A stretch of DNA of 64,000 bases from Corynebacterium jeikeium. GTDB lineage: Bacteria; Actinomycetota; Actinomycetes; Mycobacteriales; Mycobacteriaceae. The notes under the pieces were generated by a model. The model did not search any database, had not been told where the DNA came from, and saw only the letters and a program-made list of their open reading frames with translations. A program made the position numbers and the translations under genes. The stretch spans positions 1,984,001 to 2,048,000 of the forward strand of contig CP033784.1 of NCBI GenBank assembly GCA_003955985.1. Reading direction: 5' to 3'. This document shows, one piece after another, positions 35,077 through 44,247 of this stretch (the first letter of the stretch is position 1; every line of letters starts with the position of its first letter).

Positions 35077-36633
35077 GTGACCGATGCCGCTTTAACCCCA
35101 CCACCGGAAACCGAGCGCCGCGCGAAAAAGCGTTTCCTGCGCCCGATTCCCCCGGTGCCCTCGCTGCCGCCACTGCGGCGGTGGGACAAATGGGATACCG
35201 CCACTTTTGTGGTTCTCGGAATCGTCGCAGCGCTAACCCGTTTCATCGGGCTTGCTGCCAAGACCGACAATGGCACCCCGCTCTTCGATGAAAAGCACTA
35301 TGTGCCGCAAGCATGGCAGATTCTGGAGTCCACCCGCGACCCCATCTCGTCTGGCATTGAGGACAATCCCGGCTACGGTCTGATTGTGCATCCGCCAGTG
35401 GCCAAGCAGGTCATCGCCGTGGGCGAATGGATCTTCGGTTACTCACCAATGGGCTGGCGGTTTATGTCGGCGGTGTGTGGCACGCTGGTCATACTGCTGC
35501 TCATGGACATCGTCCGACGCATCTCTCGCGGCTCGCGGTTGGCAGTGGGTATCGCTGGTCTCTATGCGCTTGCCGACGGAGTGCTGTTTGTCTCCTCCCG
35601 GGTCGGCATGCTGGACATGATTCAGACCTTCTTCATCACTGCGGCCGCGTGGGCACTTCTCATCGACCAGGTCGATGCCCGCAAGCGCCTGGAATCCGCC
35701 ACGGAGCTAGGTAGTTTCGGCCCCTATCTCAGTTATCGCTGGTGGCGACTGCTCGCCGGCATCATGCTGGGGCTTGCCACCGGGGTGAAGTGGTCCGGTC
35801 TGTACTACATGGCCGCATTCGGCCTGTGGTCCGTTTTCACGGATTTGGTGTCACGCAAGAATGCCGGTGCGGACAAGCCCGTGCTCGGCGCACTCGCCCG
35901 CGATACCGCCCCGGCGTTGCGTGATCTGGTGGTGGTTCCGCTGGGCGTTTACTTCTTAAGTTGGCGTTCTTGGTTCGCCGAAGAAACGTCGGTCTATCGC
36001 CATGTCTCGCCCGAAGACCGCGATACGGGACTCCCCGGCACCGGCTGGCTTCCCGAGGCCGTGCAGAACTACCTGCACTACCAGAACAGCGTGCTGAAGT
36101 TCCACGCCGAGCTGACCACCTCTAATGGCCACAAACACCCTTGGGAGTCCAAGCCCTGGGAGTGGCTGGTGAGTTGGCGGCCAATGCTCTACTACTCCAC
36201 CGAAACCACCTGCAGTGACGGCCAGGAGTGCAAGGGCTGGATGATGCTCTTTGGCACCCCGCCCATCTGGTGGTTGCTGGTCCCCGTGGTCCTGTGGGCC
36301 ACATGGCGCTGGCTCGGCCGCCGCGACGGCCGCTACGCGCTGCCAGTCATCGGGTTCCTCGCCTCGTGGCTGCCGTGGGTCATCGGCTACGACCGTCAGA
36401 TGTACTTCTTCTACGCCACCGCGCTGATTCCATTCGTACTCATCGCCTTTGCTCTGCTTGCCGACGATCTCTCACACTGGCGGCCCCGCGGTAAGCCGGT
36501 GGGGTTGGTAATCGTTGGCACGCACGCCGCACTAGTGGTGGCCGCGTTTGTGTTCTGGCTGCCGATTTTGACCGGCTACCCGCTGCCTCTCAACCACTTT
36601 GACTGGCGGTTCTGGTTGCCGTCCTGGAGCTAG
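35077..36633 (+). CDS. pmt: Protein O-mannosyltransferase
   Basis: 518 residues, GT39 family, about 11 membrane helices. The first external loop has LFDEKHYVPQAW with the catalytic Asp-Glu pair, followed by IVHPPVAKQVIAVGEW. Transfers mannose from polyprenyl-phosphate mannose to Ser/Thr of exported proteins as they leave the Sec channel. Candidate clients in corynebacteria include Rpf2-like proteins, and rpf2 is in this window. GTG at 35077. The end overlaps the convergent gene by 4 bases. Confidence 0.93.
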   Translation: MTDAALTPPPETERRAKKRFLRPIPPVPSLPPLRRWDKWDTATFVVLGIVAALTRFIGLAAKTDNGTPLFDEKHYVPQAWQILESTRDPISSGIEDNPGYGLIVHPPVAKQVIAVGEWIFGYSPMGWRFMSAVCGTLVILLLMDIVRRISRGSRLAVGIAGLYALADGVLFVSSRVGMLDMIQTFFITAAAWALLIDQVDARKRLESATELGSFGPYLSYRWWRLLAGIMLGLATGVKWSGLYYMAAFGLWSVFTDLVSRKNAGADKPVLGALARDTAPALRDLVVVPLGVYFLSWRSWFAEETSVYRHVSPEDRDTGLPGTGWLPEAVQNYLHYQNSVLKFHAELTTSNGHKHPWESKPWEWLVSWRPMLYYSTETTCSDGQECKGWMMLFGTPPIWWLLVPVVLWATWRWLGRRDGRYALPVIGFLASWLPWVIGYDRQMYFFYATALIPFVLIAFALLADDLSHWRPRGKPVGLVIVGTHAALVVAAFVFWLPILTGYPLPLNHFDWRFWLPSWS

Positions 36634-37412
36634 TCCCGCTGTGGCGGCACGCCTGTGACCGGCAACCCGGAGGCGGCTCGCCATGCCTGTGCGATTGCCG
36701 TCGGCGTATAACCGCCCAGCCACACAACGGCCAGTGTCAAAGCGGAGACAAACATCAAGGCCAGGCCAGCAATCTCAGATGCTCCCTGGGCGCCGATGAG
36801 AATGTCACGAATACCAAAACCAATGCTGAACGTGGCGACGGCACCGTAGACCGGCGCCATGCCCATGGCAGCGCGTGGCCGCCAGGCAGCCCAGAACAAT
36901 CCCACTGCCAATGCAAGCCGAATTGCCGCAAGCTGGATGGCAAGGCGTGCTCCGAGCTCCATTGGGTCAACAGTGGCAGTGGAACCGTCGATAGGCGCTT
37001 CCGTGCTTGTCGCGATTCCTGCACCGCCCTGCGGCTGCGTCGAGGAAAGTCCGAGCGTCATCATGCCGGAGGCGTCGACCAGTGTCGCAATCCCCCAGAC
37101 CGCCCAGCAAAGGCCCAGTGCAATGAGCACCCCGCGGGCGGTGCCGGCCATGAGCAGCCATGCGCGCTCACGCCGGCGGCGCTCCGGTTCGATGGAGACC
37201 AAAATGCGCTCCGAGAGATCATCCGTGGAAATCTCCGGCATACCATCGGCAGGCCCAACCGTAAGGGCGCGGTTCAGCCGCACCGCTCGCTCATACCAAG
37301 CTCGGCACTCCTCACAGGCCCCAAGATGGGCATCGATGACTTCATCGGCAATGCTTGCCTGCTCGCCATCGAGACGAGCTGACAATGCTGCGCGAATTTC
37401 CTCGCACTCCAC
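36630..37412 (-). CDS. Membrane protein with N-terminal anti-sigma-type zinc finger
   Basis: 260 residues. Residues 1-45 show the zf-HC2/ZAS pattern: Cys3 near the start, then HLGACEECRAWYERA (H-x3-C-x2-C), the zinc site of zinc-binding anti-sigma factors. The rest has about four membrane helices (MAGTARGVLIALGLCWAVWG and further ones at 140-250). No ECF sigma factor gene lies beside it, so its partner, if any, is elsewhere. Anti-sigma function is inferred from the motif alone. Convergent with pmt; 51 bases before the DoxX gene on the same strand. Confidence 0.75.
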   Translation of the reverse strand: MECEEIRAALSARLDGEQASIADEVIDAHLGACEECRAWYERAVRLNRALTVGPADGMPEISTDDLSERILVSIEPERRRRERAWLLMAGTARGVLIALGLCWAVWGIATLVDASGMMTLGLSSTQPQGGAGIATSTEAPIDGSTATVDPMELGARLAIQLAAIRLALAVGLFWAAWRPRAAMGMAPVYGAVATFSIGFGIRDILIGAQGASEIAGLALMFVSALTLAVVWLGGYTPTAIAQAWRAASGLPVTGVPPQRD

Positions 37413-37463
37413 GGGGGATCTCCACCGCCTTTAACTCTTAAGGGGGTTGTACCTAATGAGGTC

Positions 37464-37877
37464 TTACCTGATGAACTGCCTGTCCAAACTGAAACGGCCA
37501 GCACCGAAAACGAAAATCATCACCAGACCACCGATGAGCGACATCACAAGCTCTGCACCGTTGTCGCGGATAAACAGGCCATTGCCCAAGTGCATCGACC
37601 ACCAGGCACCAATCATCTCAATGATGAAGACCATCGCCACCGTCGGTGCCAAGAGTCCCAGAATCAGCAACGCGCCACCGACCAGTTCGACTAGAGCGAC
37701 AACCCAGACCGTCAAGTGCGCCTGCGGGATATTCGCGGCGACAAAGTAACCGGTCGTCTTGTCGATACCGGTGATAAAAATCTTGTCCCAGCCATGGCAG
37801 ATGAAGATAATTCCGAGTATCAGGCGGAGAATCACGAGCGCGATATCGCGCATTACCGGTCGATCCATGAGGGACAT
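37464..37877 (-). CDS. DoxX-family membrane protein
   Basis: 137 residues, four membrane helices. LVILRLILGIIFICHGWDKIF, then LVELVGGALLILGLLAPTVA and WSMHLGNGLFIRDNGAELVM are the DoxX signature. Mycobacterial DoxX works with superoxide dismutase and a thiol transporter in oxidative defence; whether that holds here is unknown. Start chosen at ATG 37877 (MSLMDRPVMRD) because the longer frame would run into a terminator hairpin; ATG 37868 is equally possible. Confidence 0.85.
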   Translation of the reverse strand: MSLMDRPVMRDIALVILRLILGIIFICHGWDKIFITGIDKTTGYFVAANIPQAHLTVWVVALVELVGGALLILGLLAPTVAMVFIIEMIGAWWSMHLGNGLFIRDNGAELVMSLIGGLVMIFVFGAGRFSLDRQFIR

Positions 37878-37942
37878 GCTACCCGACGGCACGGTCAAAA
37901 CACGGTAGCACTGCGGCTGCGAGAGGCCAGCGACTTTAACAT

Positions 37943-37979
37943 GCAAAAAGGCTTCTCCCAACCCCTCGGGAGAAGCCTT
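37943..37979 (-). terminator. Strong terminator between glpR and the DoxX gene
   Basis: Arms AAGGCTTCTCCC (37948-37959) and GGGAGAAGCCTT (37968-37979), 12 perfect pairs. On the minus strand the stem is followed by a run of T (plus-strand AAAAA at 37945-37949). It ends the galU-glp-rimJ-glpR direction of transcription. Confidence 0.85.
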
Positions 37980-38104
37980 CCGCCAAACACACCCGGTGTG
38001 TCATGTCTTAGGTAGTGACATCGTAACAGGCCGAGTTTCTAACAAAAAATCGCGCTGACGTGCTCAGACAACTTTAAGGTTGTTCTACGGCTCAGCTCAC
38101 AGGA

Positions 38105-39376
38105 CTAGCTCACACGAGCCTGTGGCATTTCGTCATAATCGTCGTCATCAAAGCGGTAGTCAGTGTAGGCCAGATCTGCGAAATCCGGGTCCTCATCATC
38201 AAGCTCGACCACTACCGCGCCCGGACGGCGCAGACGCTGTGGAATTCCCAGCTCATCATCCTCGCGGTTACGCACGCCGAGGCGGGCCATCTTCATACGG
38301 CGAATTCGGCGAGCCCGCAGTTCCTGCTCTGCACGCACGGTGCGGCGCAGGTTGACCAGATACAGGGTCATCAAGCCGACACCGACCAGTGGAATCCACC
38401 AGGTCCAACCACCGGCGAAAGCAGCGATGATGACCGTGACCGCGATGAACGCTGCCAGCCCAGCAACCGAACGGCGGCGGCGGGCAAAGCGAGTCTCAGC
38501 GTACTGGGCATCCGAAATCGGATCGAACCCACCACGACCACGGCGCTTCTCAGCGAACGCGTAATCATCTTCGGTCAAGGTGTCATCGACAGCGACTGCG
38601 TCATCGTTGGACTCGACACTGTGGTCGCTGTCGTCCTCGACGGTCTCGTCGGGTTCCGCCTGCTCGTCTACGGTGTCTGCTGCCTCTTCAGTCTCAGAGA
38701 GAGCCTCAGCGTCCGCGTGCTCAGCGTCAGCCGCGGCACCGGAATCAGCGTCAGATTCAACGGCATCTTCGAACATCAAGTCATCGGCATCGACAAACTG
38801 ACGGCGAACGTCAACGCTCACATCGGAAGAGGACTCATCTGCACGAACCACGTCACCTTCGGCGGAGGCAACGGCGGAGTCAGATTCAGCATCCTCGTCA
38901 TTAACGACAGCCTGCAGCGACTGGTCTGCAGACTCATCATCGGACACGTCCATGTCAGAGCGGTCAGAAGACTCAGCAGTGGCTTCCTCGGTAGCGGAAT
39001 CATCCGCCTGCGGGGTCTCCTCTTCTGCATCTGCCGCTTCCAGCTCGTAGACGATATCGCCGTCAACGACGGCCGGGTCGGCCGCCTCGTCCACGGTGTC
39101 GTCGATAAGCACGTCGCTGACATCGAAGTCATCGTCGACCTGCGCGTCAACGGTTTCGAGAGAATCGTCGACTTCTTCGGCTACGCGCACGTCCGACTCC
39201 TTAAAAGACGGACGGCGGCGCGTCGTGGCCAACTCCTCGCCACCACGATGCAGCACGCGGGTCTTACCTAGCGCATCGGAAGTACGACGAATCGGCTTGC
39301 GCGTATTGACCACCAGCGGGGCCAGCACAAACAGCCACAGTACAACGATGAGTATCAGCAACAGTGAAGTTGACAT
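38105..39376 (-). CDS. glpR: GlpR-type membrane partner of the MoeA-like Glp protein
   Basis: 423 residues. One N-terminal membrane helix (LLLILIVVLWLFVLAPLVVN), then about 250 very acidic, mainly disordered residues (Asp/Glu/Ser/Ala-rich). Two adjacent membrane helices follow (LAAFIAVTVIIAAFAGG, WWIPLVGVGLMTLYLV), then a basic-to-acidic cytoplasmic tail ending FDDDDYDEMPQARVS. Topology and place next to rimJ and the MoeA homologue match GlpR of C. glutamicum, the membrane receptor of Glp that helps couple septation and polar growth. The name rests on synteny and topology; the sequence itself is low in recognisable motifs. Confidence 0.75.
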   Translation of the reverse strand: MSTSLLLILIVVLWLFVLAPLVVNTRKPIRRTSDALGKTRVLHRGGEELATTRRRPSFKESDVRVAEEVDDSLETVDAQVDDDFDVSDVLIDDTVDEAADPAVVDGDIVYELEAADAEEETPQADDSATEEATAESSDRSDMDVSDDESADQSLQAVVNDEDAESDSAVASAEGDVVRADESSSDVSVDVRRQFVDADDLMFEDAVESDADSGAAADAEHADAEALSETEEAADTVDEQAEPDETVEDDSDHSVESNDDAVAVDDTLTEDDYAFAEKRRGRGGFDPISDAQYAETRFARRRRSVAGLAAFIAVTVIIAAFAGGWTWWIPLVGVGLMTLYLVNLRRTVRAEQELRARRIRRMKMARLGVRNREDDELGIPQRLRRPGAVVVELDDEDPDFADLAYTDYRFDDDDYDEMPQARVS

Positions 39377-39549
39377 ATTTTGTGTCTCCTTGCGATTTCG
39401 CCCGGGGTTTCGCCGTCTCTCCCCGGCCCAAATACGCCACCCACATGCCCTTCCACAGAGGCATTTGCGAAGGCAGTCAGCGTATCTAGAGCGAATTCGC
39501 CCAATAGTAGAGTTGTCATCACCCTATCGGCGTGTGTTACTCAGACTAC

Positions 39550-40182
39550 TCAGGCGCGCCGTTGCGGTGGGTATTTCTCCGCCTCTTCATATTGCGCGCG
39601 ACCACTCGCCACGATGAGGTCCACTGCACTGTCCTCCCCCACCCGCGCATAAGTCAGATGATCGCGCCACGCGCCATCCATATGGAAGGCTTCCCGCGCC
39701 ACGCCTTCGTACTCGAACCCACAGTTTTCCAGCACGCGTATCGACGGGACATTGCTGTCCAACACAGTCGCTTCAATTCGGTGGACGCCAACTCTCTTGG
39801 CATAATCCGACGCCAACGCCACTGCCGCAGTGGCGACCCCTCCACATGTAAAGCCGCTGCCGACCCAGTAGCCAATCCATGCGTGAGCGACGGGGAAAGG
39901 TGTAATACCGCCGAGTGTGAGCATGCCAGCGAACTGGCCGTCTACTTCAATGGTGGAGACAATCATGTCTCCCGCAGCCTCTGAACGACGCCAACTGCGC
40001 AGGTTACGGCGGAAAACAGAAGCCTTGTGGGCGTTATCCCAGTCGTCCTCGAGGGTTGGCTCCACGGGGCGCAAAATGGGCTCGTCGCGCAGCCGCAGTG
40101 TCCGCCATGCAGAGGCATCAGAGCGCTCTGGCACACGCAGGCGGACTCGGCCGCCACTGGTTACTAGACGAGAAGTACGCAC
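39550..40182 (-). CDS. rimJ: GNAT acetyltransferase, RimJ/RimL type
   Basis: 210 residues. RimJ/L fold: VRLRVPERSDASAW at the start, IGYWVGSGFTCGGVATAAVAL (acetyl-CoA binding, Q/R-x-x-G-x-A/G region), and VLDSNVPSIRVLENCGFEYEGVAREAF. It probably acetylates protein N-termini; the ribosomal protein target is not proved. Stands between glp and glpR, as in mycobacteria (Rv0993-Rv0996 order), 30 bases after glp. Confidence 0.85.
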   Translation of the reverse strand: MRTSRLVTSGGRVRLRVPERSDASAWRTLRLRDEPILRPVEPTLEDDWDNAHKASVFRRNLRSWRRSEAAGDMIVSTIEVDGQFAGMLTLGGITPFPVAHAWIGYWVGSGFTCGGVATAAVALASDYAKRVGVHRIEATVLDSNVPSIRVLENCGFEYEGVAREAFHMDGAWRDHLTYARVGEDSAVDLIVASGRAQYEEAEKYPPQRRA

Positions 40183-40212
40183 AGCAACAATACTCGCGGT
40201 AGTGGAGTGAGG

Positions 40213-41484
40213 TTAGGCCTGGCGCGCCATGAACAGCACGTCAACTACATCTCCCGGACGCACGTGCAGCACGTCTTCCGGAATCACGATGAGGCTGTTG
40301 GCTTCCGACATACCGGCCAAAAGATGGGCTTGCGCACCGCCGGAACCTCCCAGCGGCTGCACCATGTATTCGCCGGTCTCGCGGTCACGCATGAGCTGGC
40401 CACGGATGTAGCCACGGCGCTTCTCCGCCGACTCGATCGGGCCGACAGCACGAGCGGTGACAGCGCGGCGGCGGGGATTGCGCTTCCCCAACGCCAGTCG
40501 GATGAGGGGACGAACCATGACCTCAAAAACGACCAATGCGCCGACCGGATTCGACGGCAGGAGGAACGTTGGAATCTTGTCATCTCCCAGCAGACCAAAG
40601 CCCTGGACTGAACCAGGATGCATAGCGATGCGGGAAACATCAACCTCGCCCAATTCAGCCAGCACACGGCGAATCTGCTCACCCGCGGCACCGCCGACAG
40701 CCCCCGTGATGACCAAGAGCTCACTGCGAATGAGCTGGCCTTCGATGATTTCCCGGATGCGGCGGGGCTCACCGGTGGCAATACCCACTCGGTGTACCTC
40801 AGCCCCAGCATCGCGGCCGGCTGCAGCCAGCGCGTAGGAGTTGACGTCGTAGACCTGACCGAGCCCCGGTGTGCGGTCAACATCGACCAACTCATTACCA
40901 ATGGAAATCACGGACATACGTGGCTTGGGGTGCACCAAAACCTTCGAACGCCCCACCGCTGCCAGCAATCCAACCTGTGACGGCGAAATCACCGAGTCCA
41001 AGGACACCGCCACGTCACCCGGCTGCACGTCGTCACCGACCTTGCGCACAAAGTCACCGGAGTAGACCGGATGGAGAACATTAACTCGACGGCCACCGCG
41101 GTCGGTCCAGTTTAGGGGCACGACGGCGTCGGCAAGCGATGGCAGCGGCGCACCAGTTTGTACGCGCACGGCCTGCTTCGGCTGGAGACGCATCGGGTGG
41201 TGAGAGCCGGCTGTCACCTCACCGACAACAGGCAGCTCGACCTCGCGAAAATCAACATCACTCTGACGCGCATCCGGAGGTAAAGAACCAGATTCGCCGA
41301 CGATATCGACAGCGCGCACCGCATAACCATCAATCGCTGACTGCACGAATCCCGGCAACGGCTGCTCTGCGATGACATCTTCAGCGCACAGCATGCCGAG
41401 GGATTCCGAAATAGCAACGCGCACAGGATCAGGCATCACAGCGTGTGCGGTGATTGCCGCCAACTGTTCTTCCACAGAACGCAT
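40213..41484 (-). CDS. glp: MoeA-family protein, Glp-like (gephyrin-like)
   Basis: 423 residues with the four MoeA domains: SLGMLCAEDVIAEQPLPGFVQSAIDGYAV at the start (in part), QTGAPLPSLADAVVPLNW, the MPT-binding domain ISIGNELVDVDRTPGLGQVYDVNSYALAA and GAVGGAAGEQI, and FLLPSNPVGALVVFEVMVRPL. MoeA enzymes insert molybdenum into molybdopterin. In corynebacteria the homologue in this gene context (Glp) binds FtsZ and the membrane receptor GlpR. Which role applies here is inferred from context; a MoaB-like protein lies at 46.4 kb. Confidence 0.85.
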   Translation of the reverse strand: MRSVEEQLAAITAHAVMPDPVRVAISESLGMLCAEDVIAEQPLPGFVQSAIDGYAVRAVDIVGESGSLPPDARQSDVDFREVELPVVGEVTAGSHHPMRLQPKQAVRVQTGAPLPSLADAVVPLNWTDRGGRRVNVLHPVYSGDFVRKVGDDVQPGDVAVSLDSVISPSQVGLLAAVGRSKVLVHPKPRMSVISIGNELVDVDRTPGLGQVYDVNSYALAAAGRDAGAEVHRVGIATGEPRRIREIIEGQLIRSELLVITGAVGGAAGEQIRRVLAELGEVDVSRIAMHPGSVQGFGLLGDDKIPTFLLPSNPVGALVVFEVMVRPLIRLALGKRNPRRRAVTARAVGPIESAEKRRGYIRGQLMRDRETGEYMVQPLGGSGGAQAHLLAGMSEANSLIVIPEDVLHVRPGDVVDVLFMARQA

Positions 41485-41562
41485 GTTTTACCTTCCTCGG
41501 CACCAACCCGCGGTGCGCTTTATGCTATTCAGCTTCTCAGTACAAGCCTCTATAAAAAGGCT

Positions 41563-42537
41563 TTAAGCCTGTTCATCCTGCGCCAGACGCTGCTGCATGT
41601 AGTCGCGCAGCCCCTCGCCGTAGTCCGGATGCCTGAGTCCAAAGTCTACGCAAGCACGAATGAAGCCACCAGGATTTCCCAGGTCATGGCGGAACCCCTT
41701 GTGAACGACCACATGAACCGGATGCCCCTCTTGAATCAGCAGCTCAATTGCATCGGTGAGCTGGTATTCGCCGCCCTTACCGCGCGGGATGCGGCGCAGC
41801 GCATCGAAGATGGCGCGATCGAGCAAGTAACGTCCGACTGCAACGAAGTTGGATGGAGCATCCGCAGGGTCCGGCTTTTCCACCATGCCCTTGACTCGCT
41901 TCACATCGTCCCAGGCATCAGCGTCGGCCGCGTCAGCACCGAGCTCACCAGACTCCGCCGGGGTGGCGTCCTCAATATCGAAGACACCGTAGTTGTAGAC
42001 CTCTTCATGAGGAATTTCCAGCGCACACAGCACCGAACCACCAAAGCGCTCGCGCACTTCCGTCATCCGATCCATCACGCCCACTGGGAGCACGAGATCG
42101 TCGGGAAGCATGACAGCAACGCTGTCCTCATCGTCTTCGAGCAGCGGCTCTGCGACCAACACCGCATGCCCCAGGCCCAGCGGTCGATCTTGAACAACGG
42201 ATTCCACGCGAATGACCTCGGTGGCGCGGCGTACCTTCGCTGCAATCTTGTCCTTGCCACGCTCGGCGAGAGTCTGCTCAAGGTCCGGGCGCGGGTCGAA
42301 GTGCCCAAGCACGCCATCCTTACTCGGCGCTGTGACAATAGCCAGGCGTTGCGCACCAGTGGCGGCGGCCTCTTCAGCAATCATCTCGATGCCCGGCGTA
42401 TCAACTACGGGCAGCAATTCTTTCGGCACTGTCTTGGTGGCAGGCAAGAATCGCGTACCCATGCCCGCGGCAGGAACGATGACAGTTCGAACCGGAGTAG
42501 TCATGTCCGAACCAGACTCTTTAGACGATGAGACCAT
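41563..42537 (-). CDS. galU: UTP-glucose-1-phosphate uridylyltransferase
   Basis: 324 residues. Makes UDP-glucose for galactan, trehalose and glycogen-type polymers. Seen: IVPAAGMGTRFLPATKTVPKELLP (nucleotide-binding GxGTRxLPxTK region), PLGLGHAVLVAEPLL, VAVMLPDDLV, MVEKPDPADAPSN and AFKLTDAI-like YQLTDAIELL. The final part contains RHDLGNPGGFIRACVDFGL. Starts at 42537, divergent from the 5-formyl-THF cyclo-ligase gene. Confidence 0.95.
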   Translation of the reverse strand: MVSSSKESGSDMTTPVRTVIVPAAGMGTRFLPATKTVPKELLPVVDTPGIEMIAEEAAATGAQRLAIVTAPSKDGVLGHFDPRPDLEQTLAERGKDKIAAKVRRATEVIRVESVVQDRPLGLGHAVLVAEPLLEDDEDSVAVMLPDDLVLPVGVMDRMTEVRERFGGSVLCALEIPHEEVYNYGVFDIEDATPAESGELGADAADADAWDDVKRVKGMVEKPDPADAPSNFVAVGRYLLDRAIFDALRRIPRGKGGEYQLTDAIELLIQEGHPVHVVVHKGFRHDLGNPGGFIRACVDFGLRHPDYGEGLRDYMQQRLAQDEQA

Positions 42538-42669
42538 AATGGCAACGATACCTATATAACTTCCATTTGCTCGGAGGCTGACCCCGCTTTTTCAACGCAT
42601 TAATCAGAAATTTTCTCCTGCGCTGACGACAGAGGTCGCTCCCCTACCTGACAGAGTAGGTTTGCAGGT

Positions 42670-43344
42670 ATGGCTCCGCTTCCCGAAACCACGTCTGATT
42701 TCAAAGCCCGCACACGGCACGAGGTACTCGCCGCACGCGCCGCCAAGGGGCAGCGTGAGCGCATGCTTGACGACGAAGCACTGGTACAGCGGTTGCAAGA
42801 ATGGTTATCCAACACCGTCGGCGACCTCGCAAAACCTGTCATTGCCGCTTATGTCCCCGCTGGTGACGAACCCGGCGCAAGCGTTTCTAGTTCGACTGGC
42901 GGTAAGCCCGGCCAGGGCTTTGTGGAGGCTCTGGCAAACGCGGTTTCCGGAGCACGAATTCTGCTTCCCGTCTGCCCGCCCGGTCCACCACAACCGCTGC
43001 ACTGGGGTTACTACAACGGCAGCTTCCACAAGGGCCGATTTGGACTCTTGGAACCTGTTTCGGTGGAAGACTCTGCTGGCCCAGCTGAGCTGGGTGTTGC
43101 CGACGCCATTATCCTGCCGGCAGTTGCGGCCGACCCCGCAACCGGGATGCGGTTAGGGCGTGGCGCTGGTTACTACGATCGCAGCTTGGTTTTCGCTCGA
43201 CGCGACAGTGATACGGATGGGGTGAGAGCTGCGGCCATCGCTGTTGCAGTTTTCAACACCGAATTGCGCACGGAGCTTGCCTACGATGAGCACGACATTC
43301 CTGCCGATTATGTGATCACGCCAGCGGGGATTTCACAGATTTAA
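42670..43344 (+). CDS. 5-formyltetrahydrofolate cyclo-ligase
   Basis: 224 residues. Converts 5-formyl-THF to 5,10-methenyl-THF with ATP. The C-terminal signature DPATGMRLGRGAGYYDRSL is complete, and KTRHEVLAAR-type start (FKARTRHEVLAARAAK) and FHKGRFGLLEPV are typical. ATG at 42670. Followed by a SAF-domain gene after 36 bases, the same order as upstream of mscL in other actinobacteria. Confidence 0.92.
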   Translation: MAPLPETTSDFKARTRHEVLAARAAKGQRERMLDDEALVQRLQEWLSNTVGDLAKPVIAAYVPAGDEPGASVSSSTGGKPGQGFVEALANAVSGARILLPVCPPGPPQPLHWGYYNGSFHKGRFGLLEPVSVEDSAGPAELGVADAIILPAVAADPATGMRLGRGAGYYDRSLVFARRDSDTDGVRAAAIAVAVFNTELRTELAYDEHDIPADYVITPAGISQI

Positions 43345-43380
43345 TGGAACCGATTCCGGGATTTTCGCGCCTAACTTAAT

Positions 43381-43995
43381 ATGAGCCCAAAATATTCGTC
43401 CCGGTTTCCGCGTCCATTCCGAAAGCTCCGCCCCACAACTATTCGGCGGATGGTTGCCCTCACTGTTTTCCTATGCGCAGTCGGCCTGGCGGCGGTGGAG
43501 TCATTGACACCCCGCAGCGGCCATATTCGGGTAGTGGTTAGCGCCAAATCCATTGCCGCTGGCGCATCGGTGGCAGAACAAGATGTGGCTTTCAAGGACA
43601 TTCCCCGGGAGCTCGTTCCCGGTGGAGCCGTAACGGACATCGCCTCTGTGCGGGGACGCACCCTGGCCACCGGCATGTCACCGAGAGAGATAATTACAGA
43701 GCAGCGAATGGTCGGCCCGTCACTTGCCAAGTCGCTGACGGGGACGTCGGAAAGCAAAATTATTGCCATCACGTTGACTGATGCGGGCATTGTGTCCGCT
43801 CTTCGCACTGGTGACAGCGTGGATATTGTGTCGACAGCGGATGAGCGCGGGGTGGCGGCGCCGCTTGCACACGGGGCAAGGGTGGTCAACATCGTCGACG
43901 ATGAGGTGGTCTTGGTCGCTCTGCCCACCGGCGCCGCGGAGGTGGTGGCTGCGACATCGCTAGCATCTCCGCTCACACTGTTACTCGCGGGTTAG
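43381..43995 (+). CDS. SAF-domain protein (CpaB/RcpC-like)
   Basis: 204 residues. A basic start and one membrane helix (IRRMVALTVFLCAVGLAAVE, about 21-40) anchor an outside domain. The SAF domain covers about residues 50-115 (IRVVVSAKSIAAGASVAEQDVAFKDIP). A second half follows (IIAITLTDAGIVSALRTGDSVDIVST) as in CpaB of Flp pilus systems. No other pilus gene is in the window. The role is unknown in this context; its place before mscL is conserved. Confidence 0.8.
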   Translation: MSPKYSSRFPRPFRKLRPTTIRRMVALTVFLCAVGLAAVESLTPRSGHIRVVVSAKSIAAGASVAEQDVAFKDIPRELVPGGAVTDIASVRGRTLATGMSPREIITEQRMVGPSLAKSLTGTSESKIIAITLTDAGIVSALRTGDSVDIVSTADERGVAAPLAHGARVVNIVDDEVVLVALPTGAAEVVAATSLASPLTLLLAG

Positions 43996-44247
43996 TGACC
44001 AAAATCTCACTGGTTCAAAGATTTTATGGTCCTGAACAGTGTTTTTCGCAGAAAGTTGACTTGTCCCACAACTTAGTGCGGGGATACAATGGCCAGGCAA
44101 TTCAAAACTACGATTAGAGCGAAGAAGAGTGGCACTGCCTGATATCGCACTGCCCCGTTTCTCAAAATCGTATGGGCCTGCCATGAGCAACACGATGACT
44201 CACAGGTCTCGTTTGGTTTGTTCCGTTTCTACAGAAGGAAATTTCCT
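43996..44247 (+). promoter_or_regulatory. mscL promoter and leader region
   Basis: About 250 bases. A possible -35 TTGTCC (44061-44066) with -10 TACAAT (44085-44090) at 18-base spacing. The leader then runs about 150 bases to the ribosome site AGAAGGAAA (44233-44241). Short frames in the leader look accidental. Confidence 0.4.

Noticed and set aside
41443..42531. 362-codon plus-strand frame opposite galU
   Set aside because: Antisense shadow of galU; no recognisable domain.
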